A stretch of 18,418 bases of DNA from the NCBI GenBank assembly GCA_964651445.1, contig CAZYYW010000042.1, positions 1 through 18,418 on the forward strand. The letters run 5' to 3'. Source of the DNA: GCA-2746365 sp964651445. Lineage in GTDB: Bacteria > Pseudomonadota > Gammaproteobacteria > SZUA-229. Below are positions 1 through 7,025 of the stretch, in pieces; positions within the stretch are counted from its first letter, which is position 1; each line of letters opens with the position of its first letter. The notes beneath the pieces were generated by a model, which saw nothing but the letters and a program-made list of their open reading frames with translations, did no database searches and was not told the DNA's origin. The translations under genes and the position numbers were made by a program.

Positions 1-57
1 GCTGATAAACCTCATGTATTAAGGTTGGTGAATGGTCTTAAACGTTACAAATTATTG

Positions 58-85
58 CTCTGCGTACTCTGTGGTCTCTGTGTCT
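58..85 (+). repeat. Degenerate intergenic GCG-rich repeat, probable
   Basis: A short run of the pattern CTCTGCGTACTCTGTGG followed by a further CTCTGTG lies downstream of the minus-strand PilZ gene. It resembles the TTTTGCGTC-TTCGCGGC repeats at 4522-4550 and 15172-15199, but is too diverged to be sure it is the same family. The rest of 1-138 shows no gene or other clear signal. Confidence 0.3.
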
Positions 86-138
86 ATAAAAAGTAGATAT
101 ATTGCCCACTTAAAATGGGCATAGATCCATAATTTATT

Positions 139-570
139 TTAAGCACTGATAGCGGCACTGACATTAATCACTGTTTTTTTTTGTTGGTACTGATCGAGAA
201 ACATGTCCAGAAATTTTTCGCTGCCATTTTCAAAACCAAGGAAGGACAGGTTTAGCATATACTCATCTTGAGACATTCTTTGCACCGATAATATTCGGCA
301 GTTGGCGTAAAGTTTTTTCGTTTTATCGCCTACCGGGAGTTCTGTGACGGCTTTTATTCGGATCTGACCAACGGAATAGCTTTGAATGCCGCGTGGTTCG
401 ATTTGTTCGGTGACCCAGGTCTCGCAAATAATCTGTATTCCACAGCTGGAAATATTGCGCGTGGTAACGCTTAGTATGCTGCCATTAGCCAGAACCAGAT
501 CTATCGCCAGCTCAATTTCATAGCGTGGTGATTGTCTTCTTTCAGGTACATCTGGGGTATCTAGCGTCAT
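139..570 (-). CDS. PilZ domain protein (probable c-di-GMP receptor)
   Basis: A 143-residue cytoplasmic protein made almost entirely of one PilZ domain, which in this family binds cyclic di-GMP and passes the signal to motility, exopolysaccharide or adhesion machinery. Both halves of the binding signature are visible. The Arg-rich switch is R11-R12-Q-S-P-R16, and the (D/N)xSxxG motif is N39-I-S41-S-C-G44. No second domain is present, so it would have to act by binding a partner that is not evident in the window. The ATG at 570 is not preceded by a convincing Shine-Dalgarno sequence, and the first ten residues before the Arg motif are probably disordered. An inverted repeat, ACAATT/AATTGT with a 9-base spacer at 587-607, sits just upstream. 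The family assignment is firm; the pathway is unknown. Confidence 0.88.
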   Translation of the reverse strand: MTLDTPDVPERRQSPRYEIELAIDLVLANGSILSVTTRNISSCGIQIICETWVTEQIEPRGIQSYSVGQIRIKAVTELPVGDKTKKLYANCRILSVQRMSQDEYMLNLSFLGFENGSEKFLDMFLDQYQQKKTVINVSAAISA

Positions 571-923
571 GATGTTACAAATTTTTACAATTGATACTCA
601 TAATTGTAGTACAACTTAATGAAAATTAAGAGGTTTATCTGTTTTTTAGCGTTGTTCGCGCAATTCTCCAGCGCTTTCTCAGCAAAAAAGTTAACACACA
701 TTTAACATTTCACCAATGGCTATCGATTTTATTCTGAGTCGAATGTGCTAATATTCCACGGCTTTAAATTTTGACTGAGATGCATTTGCAAGCAAACAGC
801 TTAAGTCCGACAGGACTCGCTAGTCTGAAGTTACAGCAAAAAAAACAAATTTAGTTCATTAAAAGAATGAAGACGCAGAAGTAATAGTTGTCTTCGACAC
901 CAAACAGAACGGGAGAGTTCACC
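571..923. other. Intergenic region between divergent pilZ-type gene and mscS
   Basis: About 350 bases without a gene. It holds a small inverted repeat at 587-607 near the PilZ start, an extended -10 promoter candidate at 746-754 pointing towards mscS, and a small hairpin AGTCC-GACA-GGACT at 804-817 that would lie in the mscS leader. There is no poly-T tract after this hairpin, so it is not an ordinary terminator. I see no RNA gene. Confidence 0.5.
746..754 (+). promoter_or_regulatory. Candidate extended -10 promoter for mscS
   Basis: TGCTAATAT matches an extended -10 element (TGN then a TATAAT-like hexamer). It lies about 170 bases before the mscS start. The -35 region is poor, which is tolerated by extended -10 promoters. 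No transcript evidence is available. Confidence 0.35.
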
Positions 924-1742
924 ATGTCAGAAAATATCGATATACAACAAATGCTAGAAACTTTTGTATTGCCGTGGGCAATCAATATTGTTATGGCTAT
1001 CGCCATATTCATCATTGGTAAATTTGTTGTTGGCGTTCTGGTTAAAATTGCCAAGAAACTCATGGCGAAAGCCAAAGTTGATAATATTCTTATTAACTTT
1101 ATAGGCTCAATCGTAAAAACAGTATTGCTATTGTTTGTAGTCATAGCAGCGCTCGATCAGTTGGGCGTAAATACTACATCGATGATTGCATTAATCGGTG
1201 CTGCCGGTTTGGCTATTGGTTTGGCGCTACAAGGAACGCTACAGAATCTGGCGTCTGGCGTCATGCTGATAATCTTCCGTCCCTTTAGCGATGGTGATTT
1301 TATTGAAGCAGGTGGTGTATCGGGCGTGGTTGAACAGATCGGAATATTTAGTATTACTATGCGTACCGGTGATAATCGTGAAGTCATTATTCCGAACGGT
1401 GAGATTTATGGTGGTACAATAACCAACTATTCAGCGCGCACCACTCGCCGCGTCGATATGGTGTTCGGCATCGGTTATGGTGACGATCTTAAAAAAGCCA
1501 AAGACATATTGAATCGTATATTAAGTGAAGATGAGCGCATCTTAAAAGATCCGGCACCTTCAGTTGGCGTTGCCGAGCTTGCGGACAGCAGTGTAAACTT
1601 CAATGTTCGTCCCTGGGTTGCAACCGCGGATTACTGGGCGGTATATTCTGATATACATGAAAAAGTGAAACTCACTTTTGATGCGGAAGGTATATCCATT
1701 CCTTATCCTCAGATTGATATACACCAGGATAAAGCCGCGTAA
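924..1742 (+). CDS. mscS: Small-conductance mechanosensitive channel MscS
   Basis: A 272-residue inner-membrane channel that opens under membrane tension to release solutes during hypo-osmotic shock. Length and architecture fit short MscS. Two N-terminal helices lie around residues 13-40 and 55-83. They are followed by the Gly/Ala-rich pore helix TM3 (IGAAGLAIGLALQGTLQNLASG, cited in pieces: IGAAGLAIGLAL then QGTLQNLASG), the conserved segment IIFRPFSDGDFI that begins the beta domain, and the cytoplasmic alpha/beta vestibule ending near residue 272. I chose the ATG at 924 because GGGAGAG at 911-917 is a good ribosome site. A TTG 36 bases upstream extends the frame but has no such site and adds residues unlike an MscS N-terminus. 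The DUF481 gene follows after 53 bases and may share its transcript. Confidence 0.93.
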   Translation: MSENIDIQQMLETFVLPWAINIVMAIAIFIIGKFVVGVLVKIAKKLMAKAKVDNILINFIGSIVKTVLLLFVVIAALDQLGVNTTSMIALIGAAGLAIGLALQGTLQNLASGVMLIIFRPFSDGDFIEAGGVSGVVEQIGIFSITMRTGDNREVIIPNGEIYGGTITNYSARTTRRVDMVFGIGYGDDLKKAKDILNRILSEDERILKDPAPSVGVAELADSSVNFNVRPWVATADYWAVYSDIHEKVKLTFDAEGISIPYPQIDIHQDKAA

Positions 1743-1795
1743 ATACCTTGCGCTGTTCGCGTAGGATTTAATTAAAAATTAGTTAAGGAAGTAAA

Positions 1796-2542
1796 ATGAA
1801 AAAAATAAGTAGTGCTATGGTGTTGCCATGTTTGCTGGTTTTGACAGCAGGTAATGTTACGGCAGAAGAAAAAGCCGCTGAGAAATCGCCGTGGACAAGC
1901 TCGGTAGAGTTGGGTTTTATTCGTACCACAGGTAATACCGAAACACAAACCCTGTCGGGTAAAGCCGATGTGGTTTATGAAATCGATAAGTGGCGTCATA
2001 CTGGTCACGCGGATGCGTATGGTTCTGAGGCTGAAAATCAGACTACCGGATTTTCTGAAACCTCTGCCGAACGCTATGAATTATCGGGTAAGTCAGATTA
2101 CAAATTTACTGATCTGGATTATGTCTACGGTTTAATAAAACTCAAACGAGATCATTTCAGTGGCTTTGAGTATGAGCACATTGTGTCTGTTGGTTATGGG
2201 CGCAAAGCATTACTACGAGATAATATGGAACTTGATCTTGAAATCGGCCCTGGCACACGCTTATTTAAAGTTGACGGAGGCACGGCAGACGAAGAAGCTT
2301 TGTTAAGATTATCAGCGAACTACTGGTGGCAGATTACCGATACGTCGAAATTCACGCAGTCATTAACCTCTGATATCGGTGAAGATATTACATCAACAGA
2401 GTCGATCACGGGTATACAGGCGAATATCAATAGTACTCTGGCGTTGAAATTTACTTATACCATCAGAAATAAATCCGAGGTTCCGGTAGGTACTGAGAAA
2501 ACCGACACAGAAGCGGCGATGACATTGGTATATACCTTCTAA
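1796..2542 (+). CDS. DUF481 family outer-membrane beta-barrel protein
   Basis: A 248-residue protein of the DUF481 (YdiY-like, 'salt-induced outer membrane protein') family. A Sec signal peptide covers about residues 1-23 (MKK start, hydrophobic core, cleavage after NVTA). The mature chain has alternating short beta strands, the family-typical opening WTSSVELGFIRTTGNTET, and a C-terminal VYTF whose final Phe is the usual signal for barrel insertion by BAM. The start is supported by AAGGAAG at 1785-1791. It lies 53 bases behind mscS with no obvious terminator between, and a hairpin terminator follows it at 2573-2602. Biochemical function of the family is poorly known. Pairing with MscS suggests, but does not show, an osmotic-stress role. 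Confidence 0.85.
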   Translation: MKKISSAMVLPCLLVLTAGNVTAEEKAAEKSPWTSSVELGFIRTTGNTETQTLSGKADVVYEIDKWRHTGHADAYGSEAENQTTGFSETSAERYELSGKSDYKFTDLDYVYGLIKLKRDHFSGFEYEHIVSVGYGRKALLRDNMELDLEIGPGTRLFKVDGGTADEEALLRLSANYWWQITDTSKFTQSLTSDIGEDITSTESITGIQANINSTLALKFTYTIRNKSEVPVGTEKTDTEAAMTLVYTF

Positions 2543-2572
2543 GCATTATTACTAATGTGAAGTTCAGGCAAT

Positions 2573-2602
2573 AAAAAAGCACTCTTGATGGAGTGCTTTT
2601 TT
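2573..2602. terminator. Bidirectional Rho-independent terminator
   Basis: A 6-bp stem GCACTC/GAGTGC with the loop TTGATG (2579-2596) is preceded by six A and followed by six T, so it can extend by A-T pairs and works as an intrinsic terminator read from either side. It separates the convergent DUF481 gene and the minus-strand barrel gene ending at 2652, and fits both. Confidence 0.9.
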
Positions 2603-2651
2603 ATTTGCTTAATGCGTTATAGAAGTACTTTGTTTAGTATCTGACTGTACT

Positions 2652-3266
2652 CTAGAATTTGAATCCCAAACCGGCAAAGACTTCACCCTGTAGAAAAAAA
2701 TTACCATTGACTTTTAGGGTGCAGCCGCCGTTGCAGAATATAGCAGAATTATTATTGTACAGTGTTGCCAAGGCGCGAGTTTCAATTCGTAAGGCGATTG
2801 TTTGACTGATTGGCCAAAGCAGCCCTACGCCCAAACTAATTGATGCGCGTAAATCTGATTGAGCACCGGTTAAATCCGGGCTTAAATAGCTAAAGCCCAT
2901 GCCACCGCTGACAAATGTTTTAAATTCTTTTTGCTCGGAGATCGGTGCCGTGCCGCCAAAGTGCAGGTAGTCAATGGTTAAGGGTATATTGGTAATGCTG
3001 GTGCTTACCGGCGGCGTTGTTGTAACTGAACTAATCTGTGTTGACTGGCGGCTATAATAAATCTCAAAGGTTTTGCCACGCTCATAGGGGAAGCTAAGTA
3101 TCAGCCCAACCATTTCAGAAGCGTCGAGCGTGCGTTTTTTGCTGGTTGATTCGTCAATGAATTCACCGCCACCGCGTAAGCCAAGCAAGGGGAATATTTC
3201 AACAGCATGACTGCTGAAACTGAATGATAATAGAGAAATAAGAATAAAGCTTTGTATTGTTTTCAT
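2652..3266 (-). CDS. Small outer-membrane beta-barrel protein, unknown role
   Basis: A 204-residue exported protein. Starting at the ATG at 3266 gives a clean signal peptide (MKTIQSFILISLLSFSFSSHA, cleavage after SHA near residue 20). An upstream in-frame start at 3404 would add 46 residues that merely read through the 3' end of purT, so I reject it. The mature part is rich in alternating hydrophobic strands, Gly and aromatic residues, and ends in VFAGLGFKF with a terminal Phe, typical of an outer-membrane barrel of about eight strands. A Cys pair (CNGGC) lies in a late loop. It starts 16 bases after the purT stop, so co-transcription with purT is likely even though the functions look unrelated. 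No specific family is recognised beyond OmpA/OmpW-like small barrels. Confidence 0.72.
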   Translation of the reverse strand: MKTIQSFILISLLSFSFSSHAVEIFPLLGLRGGGEFIDESTSKKRTLDASEMVGLILSFPYERGKTFEIYYSRQSTQISSVTTTPPVSTSITNIPLTIDYLHFGGTAPISEQKEFKTFVSGGMGFSYLSPDLTGAQSDLRASISLGVGLLWPISQTIALRIETRALATLYNNNSAIFCNGGCTLKVNGNFFLQGEVFAGLGFKF

Positions 3267-3282
3267 ATTTGTAGTGTGTTTG

Positions 3283-4464
3283 TTATAGATTAGTTGTAAT
3301 GCTGTTGGATGCATCGATGGCTTTTTGTTTTGCAGCCGCCACAGAACTGGCTCTGGCAAGTGCAACTCCCATACGGCGCTGGCCGCTAACCTCAGGTTTG
3401 CCAAACAAACGCAGTTGGGTTTGAGGTGATTTTAATGCTTGCTTGATATTGTTGAAATTCACTTCTTTTGATTCACCTGATACCAGAATGACGCTACTAG
3501 CACTGGGGCCATGGAAGTGGATGTCTGGGATGGGCAAGCCCAGGATGGCTCTTGCATGCAAGGCAAATTGCGATAGGTCTTGAGAAATCATGGTGACCAT
3601 ACCGGTATCATGTGGGCGGGGTGATACCTCGCTGAATATAACGTCATCATCTTTAATAAATAATTCAACGCCAAAAATTCCGCGGCCACCCAATGCATCC
3701 GTTATTTTGATTGCGACCTCGCGTGTTTTTTTGATGGCGCTGTCAGACATGGGTTGAGGTTGCCACGATTGGCGGTAGTCACCATCAACTTGAACGTGTC
3801 CAATAGGTTCGCAAAAGCTGGTGCCGTTAATATGGCGTACGGTTAACTGTGTAATCTCATAATCAAAATCAACAAAACCTTCAACGATGACTTTACCGGC
3901 ACCGCTGCGTCCGCCTTGCTGCGCATAGTTCCACGCATTTTCTATCTCATCAGTGGTTTTTATGGTGCTTTGTCCTTTACCGGAAGAACTCATTATGGGT
4001 TTGATAATACAGGGCAGGCCTATGCTTTTAATTGCGGCATCAAATTCTTCGCGTGTCGCGGCAAAAGCATAAGGTGAAGTGCGTAGTCCAAGTTCTTCAG
4101 CAGCCAGTCGTCGTATACCTTCTCTATTCATAGTCAGTTTTGCTGCACGTGCTGTCGGGATAACCGTAAAACCTTCATGCTCAAGTTCAACAAGTGTGTC
4201 AGTGGCAATGGCTTCTATCTCTGGCACTATATAATCCGGTTGTTCTGCCTCGATAACATGGCGTAAAGCATCACCGTCTAGCATGGAGATTACATGACTG
4301 CGATGGGCGACTTGCATAGCCGGAGAGTTAGGGTAACGGTCAACTACAATAACCTCAACACCATAGCGTTGTAATTCAATAACAACTTCTTTGCCAAGTT
4401 CGCCGCCACCGCATAATAGGACTTTAGTGGCAGTGCTGGATAAGGGAGTGCCGATACTGGTCAT
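3283..4464 (-). CDS. purT: Formate-dependent GAR transformylase PurT
   Basis: A 393-residue enzyme, matching the usual PurT length of about 392. It converts glycinamide ribonucleotide, formate and ATP to formyl-GAR, the folate-independent version of the third step of purine synthesis. It is an ATP-grasp protein. The N-terminal Rossmann-like part shows LLCGGGELGKEVVIELQRYG and VVDRYPNSPAMQVAH. The central ATP-grasp region contains KPIMSSSGKGQS. The C-terminal part carries the metal/ATP-binding stretch FSEVSPRPHDTGMVT and the family ending with RRMGVALA. The start ATG at 4464 fits the family N-terminus. It lies downstream of mutM on the same strand, separated by about 105 bases that hold a dispersed repeat copy, and immediately upstream of a small barrel gene. 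Confidence 0.96.
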   Translation of the reverse strand: MTSIGTPLSSTATKVLLCGGGELGKEVVIELQRYGVEVIVVDRYPNSPAMQVAHRSHVISMLDGDALRHVIEAEQPDYIVPEIEAIATDTLVELEHEGFTVIPTARAAKLTMNREGIRRLAAEELGLRTSPYAFAATREEFDAAIKSIGLPCIIKPIMSSSGKGQSTIKTTDEIENAWNYAQQGGRSGAGKVIVEGFVDFDYEITQLTVRHINGTSFCEPIGHVQVDGDYRQSWQPQPMSDSAIKKTREVAIKITDALGGRGIFGVELFIKDDDVIFSEVSPRPHDTGMVTMISQDLSQFALHARAILGLPIPDIHFHGPSASSVILVSGESKEVNFNNIKQALKSPQTQLRLFGKPEVSGQRRMGVALARASSVAAAKQKAIDASNSITTNL

Positions 4465-4521
4465 ATTGTTCTCATTTTATTTTAAGTTGGAGTGTGTCAT
4501 TAATTTGTAGCTTTAAAAACA

Positions 4522-4550
4522 AAAAACATTTTGCCGCGAACGACGCAAAA
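4522..4550 (-). repeat. Dispersed intergenic repeat, copy in mutM-purT gap
   Basis: Read on the minus strand, this 29-base stretch begins TTTTGCGTCGTTCGCGGC and ends ATGTTTTT. The plus-strand stretch at 15172-15199 matches it except for one C/G change and a small difference plus one indel in the middle. Neighbouring bases (TTCGCGAC just before it on the minus strand) extend the GCG-rich character. It sits in non-coding DNA between mutM and purT. Confidence 0.55.
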
Positions 4551-4570
4551 GTCGCGAAAAAAACAAAATA

Positions 4571-5386
4571 TTATTTTTGGCAGTGGCTACAATAATAAGT
4601 AGAGCGTGCTTGTTGGGTGAATTGTTTTATGGCATTGCCACATTGTGTACACGCTTCATTTGTTCTGCCATAGACTAGAAGTTTTTGTGCGAAGTAACCT
4701 GGCTGACCGCTGATGCCAGTAAAATCACGCAAAGTTGTGCCACCTTCTTTGATTGCAAGTTGCAGTGTTAATTTAATAGCATCAACTAATTTTTGTAGCC
4801 GCAACAGAGATATATTGCCCGCCTTGCGTTTGGGATTGATGCCAGCACGAAACAAAGCTTCACTGGCATATATATTACCAACTCCAACCACGATGTGACT
4901 GTTCATGATAAGGGCTTTTATACTGCATTGTCGTTTGCGGGACTTATTGTGCAAATAGTGTGCGTCAAAATCAGCTTGCAGTGGTTCAGGCCCTAAAGGT
5001 TTAAGCAGTTTGTGTTGGTTTACATCGCCTGCTGCCCATAATACACAGCCAAATTTCCGAGGGTCGCGCAAGCGTAATATGTTTTTATTGCTAACACATA
5101 TATCAATATGGTCGTGTTTCTCTGCCGCTAGTTTTTTTGAACATATGCGCAAGCTGCCGGACATACCAAGATGAATAATAATGCTGCCATTATCAAGCTT
5201 TAGAATAATGTATTTTGCACGTCGGTAGACCTGTCGAATTTTTTGTTTTTCTGCAAGTGCTGGCAAGTCAGTTGGGATTGGCCAGCGCAATTTGTGCTGA
5301 CGAATGGTTATGGCAGTAATGGTGGTATTGAGTAAGTGTGGTTCGATTCCTCGACAACTGGTTTCGACTTCTGGAAGTTCTGGCAT
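4571..5386 (-). CDS. mutM: Formamidopyrimidine-DNA glycosylase MutM/Fpg
   Basis: A 271-residue base-excision repair enzyme that removes 8-oxoguanine and formamidopyrimidines from DNA and cuts the resulting abasic site. All hallmark parts are present. The N-terminus MPELPEVET gives the catalytic Pro and Glu after Met removal. The RRAKY lysine near residue 57 and the HLGMSGSLR strand are conserved, as is the helix-two-turn-helix with VGVGNIYASEALF. The C-terminal zinc finger has CTQC and CSHC pairs near residues 248 and 266, with the conserved Arg in QARSTYYC between them. Length matches the family. A MITE lies just upstream, between this gene and the DUF6524 gene that probably once led the same transcript. 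Confidence 0.97.
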   Translation of the reverse strand: MPELPEVETSCRGIEPHLLNTTITAITIRQHKLRWPIPTDLPALAEKQKIRQVYRRAKYIILKLDNGSIIIHLGMSGSLRICSKKLAAEKHDHIDICVSNKNILRLRDPRKFGCVLWAAGDVNQHKLLKPLGPEPLQADFDAHYLHNKSRKRQCSIKALIMNSHIVVGVGNIYASEALFRAGINPKRKAGNISLLRLQKLVDAIKLTLQLAIKEGGTTLRDFTGISGQPGYFAQKLLVYGRTNEACTQCGNAIKQFTQQARSTYYCSHCQK

Positions 5387-5405
5387 GGATATTTAGCTGA
5401 TTAAA

Positions 5406-5584
5406 CTAGGGAACCACTGATTAAGTCTGGGTCGAACAGATTGTGATTAAAATGTTCTGATTCAAGGCGTGGAATGCGCGCCATAACTGAATAATGGGCA
5501 AGGCTATTGCGAAGTTCCGCAACGCAGGAGCAGGACGTTTTAATTGCAAGATGTCGATTCATGACTTAATCAGTGGTTCCCTAG
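5406..5584. mobile_element. MITE with CTAG target-site duplication
   Basis: A 171-bp non-autonomous element (5410-5580) bounded by perfect 18-bp terminal inverted repeats, GGAACCACTGATTAAGTC at 5410-5427 and its complement at 5563-5580. CTAG flanks it on both sides (5406-5409 and 5581-5584), as a 4-bp target duplication would. Inside, a second pair of arms (5442-5459 and 5531-5548) matches at 14 of 18 positions and sits exactly 14 bases in from each terminal repeat, so a transcript would fold into a long hairpin. It encodes nothing. The CTAG duplication and YTAR-like target recall IS5-family transposition, but the parent transposase is not in the window. The right-hand CTAG contains the stop codon of the DUF6524 gene. 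Confidence 0.85.
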
Positions 5585-6006
5585 CCTCTTTCAACTTCAT
5601 CAGTATCGACCTGTCCACTAATACGGCGACGTACATGTGACCACGAAACGCCAATACTCAAAACACTGGCAAGCATAACTTGTATGATGTAACTGATTAT
5701 ACGAAAGTTATCTGTTGACAAGCCTAATACATCGATAATCAGCCATATGGCAAGTCCAAAAAAAGCAGCAGCGAGTAAAATGCCAATTGCACCAAGAGAA
5801 CCAAGAGTTGCACGTATCAAAATTATCCATGCGATGAGTAGAACAACGCCGACAAAAGCTTTAACAACGCTAAATTCCGGCAGTGACTCAGAAACCCAGT
5901 GATAATAAGAGACGCCTTCAGCATTAAAGGTGGCAAATACAACAATAGTGGCGAAAATAAAACGAAGAAGAAAACCATTCCAGCTAAAACTATTACTTGA
6001 CGCCAT
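5581..6006 (-). CDS. DUF6524-type four-helix membrane protein
   Basis: A 141-residue integral membrane protein with about four hydrophobic helices (roughly residues 8-28, 46-64, 67-93 and 103-122) and a short charged C-terminus. The opening FSWNGFLLRFIFATIVVFATFN and the SYYHW motif match what I recall of the DUF6524 family, common near housekeeping genes in Gammaproteobacteria; its function is unknown. The start is well supported: AGGAG at 6013-6017 lies six bases before the ATG. The stop codon TAG falls inside the CTAG target site of the adjoining MITE. Removing the element restores a gap of only about 20 bases to mutM, so the two genes were probably a compact operon before insertion. Confidence 0.8.
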   Translation of the reverse strand: MASSNSFSWNGFLLRFIFATIVVFATFNAEGVSYYHWVSESLPEFSVVKAFVGVVLLIAWIILIRATLGSLGAIGILLAAAFFGLAIWLIIDVLGLSTDNFRIISYIIQVMLASVLSIGVSWSHVRRRISGQVDTDEVERG

Positions 6007-6173
6007 TGTTGTCTCCTATGGTGTGTTACTGCTCATATATTATATCAACGAAAAATCCGAGGTACTGTCATTATTTGCTGTGTTCAGGCTGGCAAAGTAG
6101 CAAGTAATACAGCTTTCTTCATGTGTCGAGTAAGCAGTATTATAGGGTAAGTGGTTAATGCTATGTGAGTTTT
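6007..6173. promoter_or_regulatory. Intergenic region with promoter candidate for DUF6524-mutM-purT
   Basis: This 167-base gap separates the ABC operon from the DUF6524 gene on the minus strand. On that strand TATAAT occurs at 6039-6044, about 33 bases before the DUF6524 start, and again at about 6134-6139. Neither has a strong -35 at ideal spacing. No clear terminator for the upstream operon is visible. Confidence 0.35.
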
Positions 6174-7019
6174 TTATTGTGGCGCTATAAGCTTATCATA
6201 GGCTTCAAGATCGAGATGGTATTCAAGGCCGAGTTCGGGACGTGCCAGTATCAGCCAGGGGTCAGTGTCGGTAATGATAAAGTTGACGGCTTGTTGCTGA
6301 CCTTTTAAGAATATAAAAATATTGCCTAATGTTTCGCGTTTCATATACGGGTGACTGCCAAAGGCCTGTGCGCTTTGCCAGTGATCAATCGCTTTTTGAA
6401 TATTATCTGCACTGATATCAATATTACTGCGCCATAACTGTTTTTCATCTTTAGAGATGGTTTGGTTTAGCAGAATAAGTTTTTCAATGCGGCTGTTTGC
6501 TGGCAGTAGATACAGTGATACCAGCGCAGTGAAGTTTGCGCTGAGGAGAGGCGAATAAACATCTTCGATGGTATAGACGAAACCGCCGCGTTTTATATAC
6601 CGCAAGTTGGTGGCGGGATTGGTGATGCCGAAGCTTATGCTCTGCTCATTAAATTTTACCCGAGTTTGGCTGTCTGCCAATCCTGTACTTTGTAAACTTA
6701 TTTCATTTTCTGAGTATTTGTTATGTATTGGTGCATTGAGTAATTGCAATAGCGTGTTGATACGAAAATCGTTAGCAGCGACAGCTAACGGTTTTGTCAT
6801 ATGCCAGATCTGCTTTCTATCAAGGTTGTTGTCGGACGTTTTCCGATATAGGTGAGTAGTATTTTTGTTGTGTTGTATGGTGATGCTATTAATATCAGCA
6901 ATATCGATTTCGCTTAGTCTTTCTAATGCGGTACTTTCTGGTTCACTAAAAAAAATAAGCAGCGCAAGCAGAGCGCCGACAATAAGCAGTGCAATATTAA
7001 GACGGTTATAGCCGGGCAT
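6174..7019 (-). CDS. DUF4340 domain protein, last gene of Gld-like operon
   Basis: A 281-residue protein with one N-terminal membrane helix (about residues 7-24) and a large extracytoplasmic domain of repeated beta-strand units, which is the usual form of DUF4340 proteins. It begins six bases after the stop of the GldG-like gene, and DUF4340 genes typically follow the ABC ATPase, permease and auxiliary subunit as here. It is assumed to work with that transporter on the outer face of the inner membrane. The molecular function of the family is not established. Confidence 0.8.
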   Translation of the reverse strand: MPGYNRLNIALLIVGALLALLIFFSEPESTALERLSEIDIADINSITIQHNKNTTHLYRKTSDNNLDRKQIWHMTKPLAVAANDFRINTLLQLLNAPIHNKYSENEISLQSTGLADSQTRVKFNEQSISFGITNPATNLRYIKRGGFVYTIEDVYSPLLSANFTALVSLYLLPANSRIEKLILLNQTISKDEKQLWRSNIDISADNIQKAIDHWQSAQAFGSHPYMKRETLGNIFIFLKGQQQAVNFIITDTDPWLILARPELGLEYHLDLEAYDKLIAPQ

Positions 7020-7025
7020 AAACGG

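Noticed and set aside
803..817. AAGTCCGACAGG shared between 803-814 and 12457-12468
   Set aside because: A 12-base match between two places is expected by chance in a window of this size, and the flanking bases do not extend it convincingly.
888..923. Upstream TTG start that would lengthen MscS by 12 residues
   Set aside because: It has no ribosome site, while GGGAGAG sits correctly before the ATG at 924, and the added residues do not look like an MscS N-terminus.
3267..3404. N-terminal extension of the small barrel gene into purT
   Set aside because: The extension would bury the signal peptide and only reads the other frame of purT; the ATG at 3266 gives a clean signal peptide.
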